This document shows, in pieces, positions 7,491 to 14,505 of a stretch of 15,977 bases of DNA (within the stretch, counting starts at the first letter, position 1; each line of letters opens with the position of its first letter). The translations under genes and the position numbers were made by a program. Origin of the DNA: DASQHM01 sp035632095 (GTDB lineage: Bacteria > Pseudomonadota > Alphaproteobacteria > Ferrovibrionales > Ferrovibrionaceae). The stretch covers positions 1-15,977 of the forward strand of contig DASQHM010000025.1 in NCBI GenBank assembly GCA_035632095.1, given 5' to 3'. A model generated the notes under the pieces. The model worked only from the letters and a program-made list of their open reading frames with translations. It was not told where the DNA came from and did no database searches.

Positions 7491-7916
7491 TCAGGCGTGC
7501 ATCAGCATGGCGAAGGAACGGAAGCCGCCGCCGCCGTCGCGCACCATGAACGCCGCTGTTTGCACCGCTTGCCCGGCATAGACCGCCGTGATCAGCCAGA
7601 CCAGATCCGGCTCGTAGGCCATGGCGAGATCGGTCTCCGACGGCGCCGCCGGATGATCGGGGTGCGAATGCCAGACACCGAGCACGCATTTCGGACCACC
7701 TCGCAATTCGCGCTCGATCCCGATGCGCAAACCGGGATCGACTTCGAACCGCGTCAGCGTATCGGCGGCCACATTGCCGGAAATCTCGATCCGCTCCACC
7801 ACGCGCTGCGCGCCGACGCCGGTCCGCCCGACCAGCAAGCCGCACGCTTCGTGCGGATAGGCGGCTTCCGCCGCATCGGTCAGATGCTTCATGTGCCCGG
7901 CCGAAATCAGCAGCAT
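7491..7916 (-). CDS. JAMM/MPN+ (M67 family) metallopeptidase
   Basis: This 141-residue single-domain protein has a complete JAMM zinc site: E23 in PHEACGLLVG, then H83-x-H85-x7-S93-x2-D96 (HSHPDHPAAPSETD). Bacterial relatives include Mec+/Mov34-type proteases that trim ThiS-like or ubiquitin-like sulfur carrier proteins, and the catalytic residues suggest an active peptidase. No sulfur-carrier gene is present nearby, so the substrate is unknown. The start codon directly abuts the stop of the upstream membrane protein gene (7917-7919), suggesting coupled translation. A second Met at residue 9 would also leave the domain intact. The threonine aldolase gene follows after 18 bases. Confidence 0.9.
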   Translation of the reverse strand: MLLISAGHMKHLTDAAEAAYPHEACGLLVGRTGVGAQRVVERIEISGNVAADTLTRFEVDPGLRIGIERELRGGPKCVLGVWHSHPDHPAAPSETDLAMAYEPDLVWLITAVYAGQAVQTAAFMVRDGGGGFRSFAMLMHA

Positions 7917-8345
7917 CTATTCTTTGTCCGCGGGCGCCGAGCCCGCCGATGCGCCGCCCGAGGAGACGCTTGCGCCCGGCCCCGCGGACGGATTGGGTCC
8001 GGTGGCGGCGCCGACTCCGAGATCGATGAGACCGAGACGCTCTCCGGTCTGCATGCTGATCACCATGATCTGCTCGTTGCCGCCGACCTGGCGCAGCCGC
8101 AGGATCAAGCGCTCGCCGTCGGGGCGGATCTCCACCAGCCGGCTGCCGACCGGCAAGGAAAGCTTGCGCTCGCCGAAATTGGCCGGCGGTTCGATCACGG
8201 TTCCATTGGGCGCGACAGTGGCGCGCGCATGCGGCATGCGGTTGGCGATGGTGACGAAGATCACCACGACGCCTGCGATGATCAGCACGCCGAGGCCGAT
8301 GACGATTCCCTTCAGCAGGCGTATGTTCGGCGACGACTCGACCAT
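7917..8345 (-). CDS. Single-helix membrane-anchored protein beside rluD
   Basis: This 142-residue protein has a short cytoplasmic N-terminus, one transmembrane helix at about residues 10-34, a beta-rich domain at about 45-105 (pattern GSRLVEIRPDGERLILRLR), and a Ser/Ala/Gly-rich disordered tail. It resembles small alphaproteobacterial proteins often found beside rluD and rpoH (possibly DUF6476; recalled, not checked). The frame is open to 8645, but everything upstream of 8345 lies over the rluD coding region and looks like shadow. The chosen ATG at 8345-8343 shares bases with the divergent rluD start. The ribosome site is weak. It heads the operon with the JAMM peptidase and threonine aldolase. 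Confidence 0.8.
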   Translation of the reverse strand: MVESSPNIRLLKGIVIGLGVLIIAGVVVIFVTIANRMPHARATVAPNGTVIEPPANFGERKLSLPVGSRLVEIRPDGERLILRLRQVGGNEQIMVISMQTGERLGLIDLGVGAATGPNPSAGPGASVSSGGASAGSAPADKE

Positions 8346-9363
8346 GACCACTGACCCCGGCAATAGAACCGTTCCCGGCGAAACGATCCATACGCTTACT
8401 GCACGCGACGCGGACGCAGGCGAGCGGCTTGATCGCTTTCTGGCGCTTGGCCTGGCGGCGCGGCGCCAATCCGGCCCGTTCAGCCGCGCACGATTGAAAT
8501 CGATGATCGAAGCCGGTCGCGTCGCCGCGGACGGCCAGACCATAACCGAGCCCTCCCATCGGGTCAAACTTGGACAGACGTTTAGCGTGCGCGTGCCCGC
8601 TGCCGTCGATGCGACGCCGCGTCCGCAGGCGATTGCGCTTAACATCGTTTACGAGGACGCGGACATCATCGTCATCGACAAACCGGCCGGCATGGTGGTG
8701 CATCCGGCGCCCGGCAATCCGGACGCGACCCTGGTCAATGCGCTGATCGCCCATTGCGGCGCGTCGCTTTCGGGCATCGGCGGCGTGCGCCGGCCAGGCA
8801 TCGTGCATCGCATCGACAAGGACACGTCGGGCCTGGTCGTCGCGGCGAAGAACGATGCGGCCCATGCGGGGCTTTCGGCGCTGTTCGCGCGCCACGATGT
8901 GGAGCGCGCTTATCGCGCCGTGGTCTGGGGCTCGCCGCCCAAGTCGAGCGGCCAGATCGAAGGCAACATCGGCCGCGATCCGCGCAACCGGAAGAAGATG
9001 ACCGTGCGGCGCGCCGGCGGCAAAACCGCGCTTACGCATTATCGCGTGCTGCGGCGTTTCGGCGATGCGGCGAGCCTGATCGAATGCCGGCTCGCCACCG
9101 GGCGCACGCACCAGATTCGCGTGCATCTTGCCCACCTCGGCCACGGGCTGATCGGCGATCCGGTGTACGGCCGCAGCCGCAGCCGCCGCTTGGGCAAACT
9201 GGACGATGCGGCGCGCGCCGCCGTGGAGGGCTTCGGCCGCCAGGCGCTGCACGCCTGCCTGCTCGGCTTCGTCCATCCGGTCAGCGGCGTCAGGCTTCGG
9301 TTCGAAAGCCCCCTGCCCGAAGACATGACGGCGCTGATCGCGGCACTCAAGATATCACCGTAG
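8344..9363 (+). CDS. rluD: RluA/RluD-family 23S rRNA pseudouridine synthase
   Basis: This 339-residue enzyme has an N-terminal S4 RNA-binding domain (about residues 20-85, with ERLDRFLALGL and SRARLKSMIEAGRVAADG) and a pseudouridine synthase domain. The catalytic Asp is D158 in GIVHRIDKDTSGLVV, and the later motifs TGRTHQIRVHLAHLGHGLIGDPVYG and LHACLLGFVHP are intact. By homology to RluD it would modify uridines in helix 69 of 23S rRNA, but RluA and RluC are close relatives, so the exact site is less certain. No clear ribosome site precedes the ATG at 8344. An in-frame ATG at 8323 is an alternative start. The gene ends 6 bases before the convergent slipin stop. Confidence 0.92.
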   Translation: MTTDPGNRTVPGETIHTLTARDADAGERLDRFLALGLAARRQSGPFSRARLKSMIEAGRVAADGQTITEPSHRVKLGQTFSVRVPAAVDATPRPQAIALNIVYEDADIIVIDKPAGMVVHPAPGNPDATLVNALIAHCGASLSGIGGVRRPGIVHRIDKDTSGLVVAAKNDAAHAGLSALFARHDVERAYRAVVWGSPPKSSGQIEGNIGRDPRNRKKMTVRRAGGKTALTHYRVLRRFGDAASLIECRLATGRTHQIRVHLAHLGHGLIGDPVYGRSRSRRLGKLDDAARAAVEGFGRQALHACLLGFVHPVSGVRLRFESPLPEDMTALIAALKISP

Positions 9364-9369
9364 CGACTG

Positions 9370-10275
9370 TCATTCTCCGCTCGCGCCGGCAGCCGGCCGG
9401 TTGGCGGCAACCAGCCCCAACACCCCGCCCGGGTTCATGCTGTCGACCATGGCCGTCGGGATCAGGATGGTGGCGCCCCGTTCCTTGGTGGTCTCGTAGA
9501 TGATGTTCATGGCGCGAAGCTGCAATGCGGCGGGGCTGCGCGCGTAGGTATCGGCCGCCTCGACGAATTTCTGCGCCACCTCCTGCTCCGCCTGTCCGAG
9601 CAGCACCCGCGCCAGCCGCTCGCGCTCGGCCTGCGCCTGCCGGCTCATGGCGTCCTGCAACGCGGGCGGCACGCCGATGTCGCGGATTTCGACGGAGGTC
9701 ACGCTGACGCCCCAATCGACGGTCTTGCGGCCGATGTCCTCGCGCAGCATCGCGTCGCCTTGCTTGCGGTCGGACAGCAACGTGGCAAGCATCGAAGAGC
9801 CGACCATCTCGCGGAGCGAGGTCTGCGCCACGCGGGCGATGGCCTGGCGGTAGTCGACGATTTCGAGCGCGGCGCGTTCGGGATCGTGGACCTGCCAGAA
9901 CACCACCGCGTCGACGTTCACCGGCACAGTGTCCTTGGTCAGCGCCTGCTCGGCGTTGAACTCGGTGGTCTGGATGCGCTGGTCGAGCCACGAGGCGACG
10001 GTATCGGCGAACGGCAGGATCAGGAACATGCCGGGGCCCTTGATCGCGCGCAGCTTGCCGAAGCGAAGCACCACGGCGCGCTCCCACTGGTTCGCCATCA
10101 AGAGCGCTTGCGGAACAAGCAGCGCGGCGATCGCGAGAATGGCGGCGGCGACATAGAGCTGCCGGTTGCCGCTGTCGTAGGCATACCAGGCCGCAAGCGC
10201 GGCCAGGCCAAGCATGGCGACGGTAAGCACGAAGGCGGGCCCATTGGCGCCGCGTGCGGTCAAGGCGTTCCTCAT
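9370..10275 (-). CDS. Slipin / SPFH (stomatin-like) membrane protein
   Basis: This 301-residue member of the stomatin/prohibitin superfamily has two hydrophobic N-terminal segments (about residues 13-32 and 38-60). The SPFH domain follows, with WERAVVLRFGKL, GPGMFLILPFADT, RIQTTEFNAEQALTKD and a conserved VEIRDIGVP segment. Then come a coiled-coil-prone stretch rich in Gln, Ala and Glu (about 210-250) and a short Gly/Ala tail. Such proteins form oligomeric membrane scaffolds. The start at 10275 is backed by AAGGAG (10289-10284) at 8 bases and by overlap with the GntR stop. No NfeD protease partner, common for slipins, is adjacent. Confidence 0.92.
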   Translation of the reverse strand: MRNALTARGANGPAFVLTVAMLGLAALAAWYAYDSGNRQLYVAAAILAIAALLVPQALLMANQWERAVVLRFGKLRAIKGPGMFLILPFADTVASWLDQRIQTTEFNAEQALTKDTVPVNVDAVVFWQVHDPERAALEIVDYRQAIARVAQTSLREMVGSSMLATLLSDRKQGDAMLREDIGRKTVDWGVSVTSVEIRDIGVPPALQDAMSRQAQAERERLARVLLGQAEQEVAQKFVEAADTYARSPAALQLRAMNIIYETTKERGATILIPTAMVDSMNPGGVLGLVAANRPAAGASGE

Positions 10276-10682
10276 GGCTTCTTCTCCTTCTGCTGAACGA
10301 GTGCCGCTATCCGTTGGGCAAGCGCCGCCGGATCGATACCCATCGCCGCGGCCGTGGCGATGGTCTGCTTCGCCAAAGTGTTGATCTGCGCCGCCGCCGC
10401 GCGCGCATCCATGGCCGAAGGCGGCTCGGCGACGAAGCTGCCGCGGCCGCGGACCAGGGTGATGGCGCCGACCCGCTCCAGCTCGTCGTAAGCGTGGCGC
10501 ACCGTGTTGAGGTCGATCTTCAGGGCGACCGCGACCTCGCGCATGGTCGGCATCTGGTCGCCCGCCGCGAGCGCCCCCGTCCCCAGCGCCCGCAGCAGCT
10601 GCTCGCGCAGCTGCACATAGATCGGAACGCCGGTGTTCTCGAGCCGGAGCGTGCGCAGGATGTCTTGGATCTGTGTATGCAT
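10272..10682 (-). CDS. GntR-family (YtrA-like) transcriptional regulator
   Basis: This 136-residue repressor-type protein has an N-terminal winged helix-turn-helix (about residues 17-86). It includes PIYVQLREQLLRAL, the recognition helix region MREVAVALKIDLNTVRHAYDELE, and the wing RGRGSFVAE. The short C-terminal part of about 50 residues, with no ligand-binding domain of the FadR or HutC type, is typical of the YtrA subfamily. Members usually repress their own operon, often one encoding membrane proteins. Its stop overlaps the ATG of the slipin gene, and a palindrome sits at its start codon, so autoregulation of the pair is likely. The inducer is unknown. Confidence 0.9.
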   Translation of the reverse strand: MHTQIQDILRTLRLENTGVPIYVQLREQLLRALGTGALAAGDQMPTMREVAVALKIDLNTVRHAYDELERVGAITLVRGRGSFVAEPPSAMDARAAAAQINTLAKQTIATAAAMGIDPAALAQRIAALVQQKEKKP

Positions 10683-10694
10683 GTATTAATACAC
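10673..10694. promoter_or_regulatory. Nested palindrome, candidate operator of the GntR regulator
   Basis: TGTATTAATACA (10682-10693) is a perfect 12-base palindrome touching the gntR start codon. An outer pair GTGTAT (10673-10678) and ATACAC (10689-10694) forms a second inverted repeat over the start. The AT-rich symmetry in GC-rich surroundings and its place between -10 and the first codons fit an autorepression operator. Binding is inferred. Confidence 0.6.
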
Positions 10695-10719
10695 TATACT
10701 TCTCATACTGGGCCGTCAA
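10693..10719 (-). promoter_or_regulatory. Probable promoter of the gntR-slipin operon
   Basis: On the minus strand TTGACG (10719-10714) precedes TATAGT (10698-10693) with a 15-base gap, or TAGTGT with 17 bases. The start of transcription would fall at about 10686, only 4 bases before the ATG at 10682. The mRNA would therefore be leaderless or nearly so, in keeping with the lack of a ribosome site. The palindrome overlaps the -10 and start region. Confidence 0.45.
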
Positions 10720-10757
10720 GGCCCTGATTCGGCCCGTGCGCAAGGCGCCGCCGTGGT

Positions 10758-10785
10758 TTGACTTTCGAGGCTCCGACCCTAGAAT
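10758..10785 (+). promoter_or_regulatory. Sigma-70 type promoter of rpoH
   Basis: TTGACT (10758-10763) and TAGAAT (10780-10785) are separated by 16 bases, close to the housekeeping consensus. The predicted start near 10792 leaves a leader of about 49 bases before the rpoH ATG. No convincing second, sigma-32 type promoter was picked out by eye. Confidence 0.65.
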
Positions 10786-10840
10786 CTTCAATCGAACCAA
10801 CAGGACGGCCGCGAGCGCGCGCCGTCTGGGGAATACCGAC

Positions 10841-11728
10841 ATGGCCGCACGCTCTTTGCCGACGCTGACGCCGGAAGGCTCGCTGACGCGCTACCTGCAG
10901 GAAATCCGCAAGTTCCCCATGCTTGCGCCCGAGGAGGAGTTCATGCTCGCCAAGCGCTGGCGCGAGCATGGCGACATCGACGCGGCCCACAAGCTGGTGA
11001 CCAGCCACCTGCGTCTGGTGGCGAAGATCGCCATGGGCTATCGCGGTTACGGCCTGCCGGTGGGCGAGCTTATCTCCGAAGGCAACATCGGCATGATGCA
11101 GGCCGTGAAGCGGTTCGATCCCGACCGCGGCTTCCGGCTTGCCACCTATGCCATGTGGTGGATTCGCGCCTCGATCCAGGAGTACATCCTGCGCTCATGG
11201 TCGCTGGTGAAGATGGGCACCACCGCGGCGCAGAAAAAGCTGTTCTTCAACCTGCGCCGGCTCAAAGGCCAACTTGCCGCCATCGAGGAAGGCGATCTTT
11301 CGCCCGAGAACGTGAAGAAGATCGCCCACGATCTCGACGTGCCGGAAAGCGAAGTGGTGAACATGAACCGCCGCCTCGCGGCGCCGGACCATTCGCTGAA
11401 CGCGCCGCTCCGCATCGACGGCGAAGGCGAGTGGCAGGACTGGCTGGTGGATGAAACGCCGAGCCAGGAAACCCGCCTCGGCGATCGCGAGGAAAGCGGC
11501 ATCAGACAGCGCCTGCTCGACCAAGGCATGGCGGAGCTGAACGAGCGCGAGCGCGACATTCTGAAGGCACGGCGCCTGCAGGACGAACCGGCGACGCTCG
11601 AGGATCTCAGCCGGACATACGGCATAAGCCGCGAGCGCGTGCGTCAGATCGAAGTGCGCGCCTTCGAGAAGCTGCAGCAATCCATGCGCAAGGCGGCAAG
11701 CGCCGCGGAGCGGCAGCCGGCGTCCTGA
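10841..11728 (+). CDS. rpoH: RNA polymerase sigma factor RpoH (sigma-32 type)
   Basis: This 295-residue heat-shock sigma factor has the full set of regions. Region 2 is at about 50-120 (LRLVAKIAMGYRGYGLPVGELISEGNIGMMQAVKRFDPDRG in overlapping pieces, and ATYAMWWIRASIQEYI). The RpoH box QKKLFFNLRR at residues 131-140 separates this group from RpoD. Region 4 near the C-terminus carries the helix-turn-helix YGISRERVRQIE. The start at 10841 follows GGGGA (10828-10832) by 8 bases; the frame is open upstream to 10673, but that stretch overlaps the promoter region. Many alphaproteobacteria have more than one rpoH, and which paralogue this is cannot be told here. It is convergent with the next gene, with 7 bases between stops. 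Confidence 0.95.
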   Translation: MAARSLPTLTPEGSLTRYLQEIRKFPMLAPEEEFMLAKRWREHGDIDAAHKLVTSHLRLVAKIAMGYRGYGLPVGELISEGNIGMMQAVKRFDPDRGFRLATYAMWWIRASIQEYILRSWSLVKMGTTAAQKKLFFNLRRLKGQLAAIEEGDLSPENVKKIAHDLDVPESEVVNMNRRLAAPDHSLNAPLRIDGEGEWQDWLVDETPSQETRLGDREESGIRQRLLDQGMAELNERERDILKARRLQDEPATLEDLSRTYGISRERVRQIEVRAFEKLQQSMRKAASAAERQPAS

Positions 11729-11735
11729 GCGCGAT

Positions 11736-12410
11736 CTAGACCTTGGGTGCGGGGGATGCGGGGGCTGGCGCCGCTTGCGCCATGCCGTCGGGCGCTGGCT
11801 CCTGAGCCAGGCGTCCCGGCTCGGAGGTCACTGCTTCGCCCCAATCGGCGACGAGCTTCGCCTGCACGGCCACATATTGCGTCCGGCGGCTTTGCGCGTT
11901 CGCATCGATGATCGCCTGCATGACGCGCGGCGCGGCCCAGATCAGGCCATAGGCCAGCCCCGCGGCGCCGTACATGAGCAGCCAGATATAGGGATCCCTG
12001 AGCAGCGCGTAGGCGGCGCTCACGGTGGCGCCTTTCGACCAGAGCATGTTGAGCGCCGGCGCGACGCCGGCGATGTTCAGCGCCACCATGCACGGCAACG
12101 GCCGCCGCGCCCCGCCGGTTTCGAAGAAATACGAGATCAACGACGGCGCCATGCCGGTGGCGACGATCATGAAGGACGGCGGCGACAGGCCGAGCACGGC
12201 GGCGCCGGTCATCGCCACGAGAAGCGCCCCGAAAACGCTGACATGCTGTGCCGGCGGCGGACGCTTGCCGATTGCGCCTTTGCGCGGCGGAGGTGCGCCG
12301 CCGCCCGGCGGACGCGCCGAGCCCGATGCCGCGCGCGCGCCGCCGGCGCGCGGCGCCGGTCCGCCTGCTGCGGTGCGCGCGGACGCGCGGCTGCGGGGCG
12401 GGAGGCTCAT
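11736..12410 (-). CDS. Polytopic membrane protein coupled to the pseudokinase
   Basis: This 224-residue protein has an Arg/Pro/Gly/Ala-rich, probably disordered N-terminus (about 1-55). Its hydrophobic core has perhaps four helices: about 57-77, 78-98, 108-128 and 142-162. A cytoplasmic-looking C-terminal helix with Gln, Asn and charged residues (VMQAIIDANAQSRRTQYVAVQAKLVADWGE) follows, then an Ala/Pro tail. Its ATG overlaps the pseudokinase stop (ATGA), so the two are translated together and probably act together. I do not recognise the family. The disordered Arg-rich end could be a docking region (inference). It is convergent with rpoH. Confidence 0.8.
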   Translation of the reverse strand: MSLPPRSRASARTAAGGPAPRAGGARAASGSARPPGGGAPPPRKGAIGKRPPPAQHVSVFGALLVAMTGAAVLGLSPPSFMIVATGMAPSLISYFFETGGARRPLPCMVALNIAGVAPALNMLWSKGATVSAAYALLRDPYIWLLMYGAAGLAYGLIWAAPRVMQAIIDANAQSRRTQYVAVQAKLVADWGEAVTSEPGRLAQEPAPDGMAQAAPAPASPAPKV

Positions 12411-14428
12411 CCGAAGAACCGTCCGAACACGGTGCTAAGCCCTAAAATCAGCATAGCAAAGGCAATGGCCGTCGCGGTCCATTGGCCCCACTCGGCAGCC
12501 AAGATGGCGCGCTCGCGGCCGCCGCGATCGATCGCGGCGATGGCGTGCGCATAGTGCTGGTACAGCGCCTTGGCCTTGCGGAATTCGGCTTCGTCGGCCT
12601 GGCCGCGCTCGAACAGGCGCAACTGACTCAACAGATGCGCGAGGTCGCCGCGCACGGCGAGCCGCGGCAGCGCATCGAGCAGTTGTTGGCGCAGGTCGGC
12701 GTTGTGCAATGTCTTGACCACCGGCATGAGTACCGACGCGGCCCAGGCGGCGAGACCGTGCAGAGGTTCGGAGCAATGGTAGCGCTGCAATTCGGCGAAC
12801 AGATGCACGGTCGTCGTCGCCTTTTTCGGCGCGTCCCGCGCGGCGCGCGCAATCTCGATCACGCGCCGCTCAAAATGCTTGGATCGCGCGGCGAGAAATC
12901 CGGCCACGTGACGGTCGAGCAGATTGCGCGGCTCAGCCGCAGTCGCGGATTCGCCGCTCGTGACGCGGTCAAGCGCCTGCGGCAGGGAATTCAGCGTCTC
13001 GCCGTCGCCCTCGATCAACGGGCTGAGGCACGGCAATGTCGGATTGAGCTCATAGAGACAGCGCTCCATGCCGGCGCCGAGATCGGATTCGCGCACCAGG
13101 ACCCGCAGGTTCGCCGCCGCCTGCTGGGACAGCGCCAACGGCTCGTTGGCCTGCGCCGGACCCTGATCCGCGAGCAGCGGGCCTCCGATCAGCGCGCCGA
13201 TGGTGCGCAATTTTTCGCGATCGCCCCCTGCGACGATCGATGCCAGCAAAGGCCCGACGCCGTCGCGCATCACGGAAAGATCGCGGAAGCGGATCGGTCC
13301 GGTCGGATCGAGCACTTGCGCCACACGCGACACCAGTTCCGTATCGGCGTCCTGATTGGAAGGATCGGAGCCGGTATCGCGGGTGAGCGCCTTGTGCACG
13401 TTGTCGGCGGCGGGACTGTCGCCGAGGGAATGCCGCATCCAGATTTCCAGCCCGCCGTCGCGAATGACCGCCGCCGCCTCGCGCGGATTTGCCGCGAAGT
13501 CCCGCGCCAGCAACCGGAGATGCCGGTATTCACGCCCTTGAAACATGAAAGGCCGCGGCGCCTGCCGGTCCCCGGCCGATGGCCGAGGACGGTCGTGATT
13601 GGCGTTGCGCCAAAGCCGTACCTGCTCCATGCCCCAGCGGTGCGCCGGATCGTCATGCAGCACGCCCTGCAGAAACGCGTCCAAGGACGGCGGCATGCGC
13701 ACACGCGACAGCAAGAACGCGTGCGAGCCGTGAATTACCCGCTGACGATAGGAATCCTCCAGTTTCGCCGGATTGAACCCGGCGATCAGGCCCGCCATGG
13801 CGACGCCGAGCGCATAGAGATCGGCCGATATGGTGCCCTCGCCCCGGCCCTTGGGATCGGCCGTCGCGCGCTCGAGCGGTTCGTAGACTTCCGCCTGCCC
13901 GGCGCCGGGCGCGCCGCTGTAGCACGGGCCGAGCGCCGGTCCCTGCTGGTTCGCGCCCATGAAGAACATGTTGTCGAGCCGGATGGCGCGATGGGTCACT
14001 TCGCGCACCGCAAGCGCATCCAGCGCGTCGATCAGCGGCGGCAGGAAACGCGCGACAATCTCTTGCGCCGAAGTCTTGCCGAGTTCGGCGAGCGTGCCGC
14101 CTTCCGGCCGCTCCAGCACGACGATGTTGCGCCGCTCGCCGCCGCCGATGCGGAGCGAATCGAGCGCCAGGGGATTGACCAGGCCGGGAGCGCTCCGCGA
14201 CAGCAGCGGGTGCATCACGCGGAGCCGCAGCGGCTCCGCCGGATCGCTCGCCAAGGCATACACGGGATATTCGGGATGCTCGGCGTCGAGCACGCGATAG
14301 GCCAACGCGTCCGGCGTGTCGAGATGGGCCAGCCGCTGGTCGGCGCGAAACCGGTAGCGGCCCTGTGGCCCGATCTTCTCGCCGCCGAACGCTTCGACAT
14401 TGGCTTCAGCGGCCGATCTGCCCGCCAC
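12407..14428 (-). CDS. Tail-anchored serine/threonine pseudokinase
   Basis: This protein of about 673 residues has an N-terminal kinase-like domain (about 20-270) and a long helical region of unknown fold (about 300-640). One transmembrane helix lies at the very C-terminus (about 645-668). The kinase fold is recognised from HRAIRLDN (146-153) in place of HRDxKxxN, a YEPLE segment in place of the APE region, and SADLYALGVAM in place of the helix F motif. The catalytic Asp is Ala (A148), the following Lys is Arg, and no DFG can be found, so phosphotransfer is unlikely. The start is set at GTG 14428, preceded by GAGGAA (14440-14435). A TTG at 14467 would add 13 residues. The next gene overlaps by four bases. 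Confidence 0.82.
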   Translation of the reverse strand: MAGRSAAEANVEAFGGEKIGPQGRYRFRADQRLAHLDTPDALAYRVLDAEHPEYPVYALASDPAEPLRLRVMHPLLSRSAPGLVNPLALDSLRIGGGERRNIVVLERPEGGTLAELGKTSAQEIVARFLPPLIDALDALAVREVTHRAIRLDNMFFMGANQQGPALGPCYSGAPGAGQAEVYEPLERATADPKGRGEGTISADLYALGVAMAGLIAGFNPAKLEDSYRQRVIHGSHAFLLSRVRMPPSLDAFLQGVLHDDPAHRWGMEQVRLWRNANHDRPRPSAGDRQAPRPFMFQGREYRHLRLLARDFAANPREAAAVIRDGGLEIWMRHSLGDSPAADNVHKALTRDTGSDPSNQDADTELVSRVAQVLDPTGPIRFRDLSVMRDGVGPLLASIVAGGDREKLRTIGALIGGPLLADQGPAQANEPLALSQQAAANLRVLVRESDLGAGMERCLYELNPTLPCLSPLIEGDGETLNSLPQALDRVTSGESATAAEPRNLLDRHVAGFLAARSKHFERRVIEIARAARDAPKKATTTVHLFAELQRYHCSEPLHGLAAWAASVLMPVVKTLHNADLRQQLLDALPRLAVRGDLAHLLSQLRLFERGQADEAEFRKAKALYQHYAHAIAAIDRGGRERAILAAEWGQWTATAIAFAMLILGLSTVFGRFFG

Positions 14429-14442
14429 TTCGAGTTCCTCGC

Positions 14443-14483
14443 GTGCAATGCCCGAAATTGGGCGCAAATCCGTTGCATTGCAC
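14443..14483. repeat. 9-bp perfect inverted repeat in the pseudokinase leader
   Basis: GTGCAATGC (14443-14451) and GCATTGCAC (14475-14483) are exact reverse complements separated by 23 bases, with a smaller GCCC/GGGC hairpin nested inside (14450-14463). It lies 15-55 bases upstream of the GTG start. It could be an operator or a leader hairpin. A repeat of this size can also arise by chance in 16 kb. Confidence 0.5.
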
Positions 14484-14505
14484 CACGCGCGTCCTTAAGG
14501 ATCGA

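Noticed and set aside
6291..8354. Long plus-strand frame of 687 codons
   Set aside because: It runs opposite threonine aldolase, the JAMM peptidase and the single-helix membrane protein gene, which have intact family motifs. Its own product is Arg/His-rich with no recognisable domain.
6718..9276. Minus-strand frame of 852 codons
   Set aside because: It is a shadow of rluD and of another frame of the minus-strand operon; its product has no domain and extreme Arg content.
10276..10842. N-terminal extension of the slipin frame up to 10842
   Set aside because: This part overlaps the gntR gene in another frame. The start at 10275 has a strong ribosome site and gives the normal slipin N-terminus.
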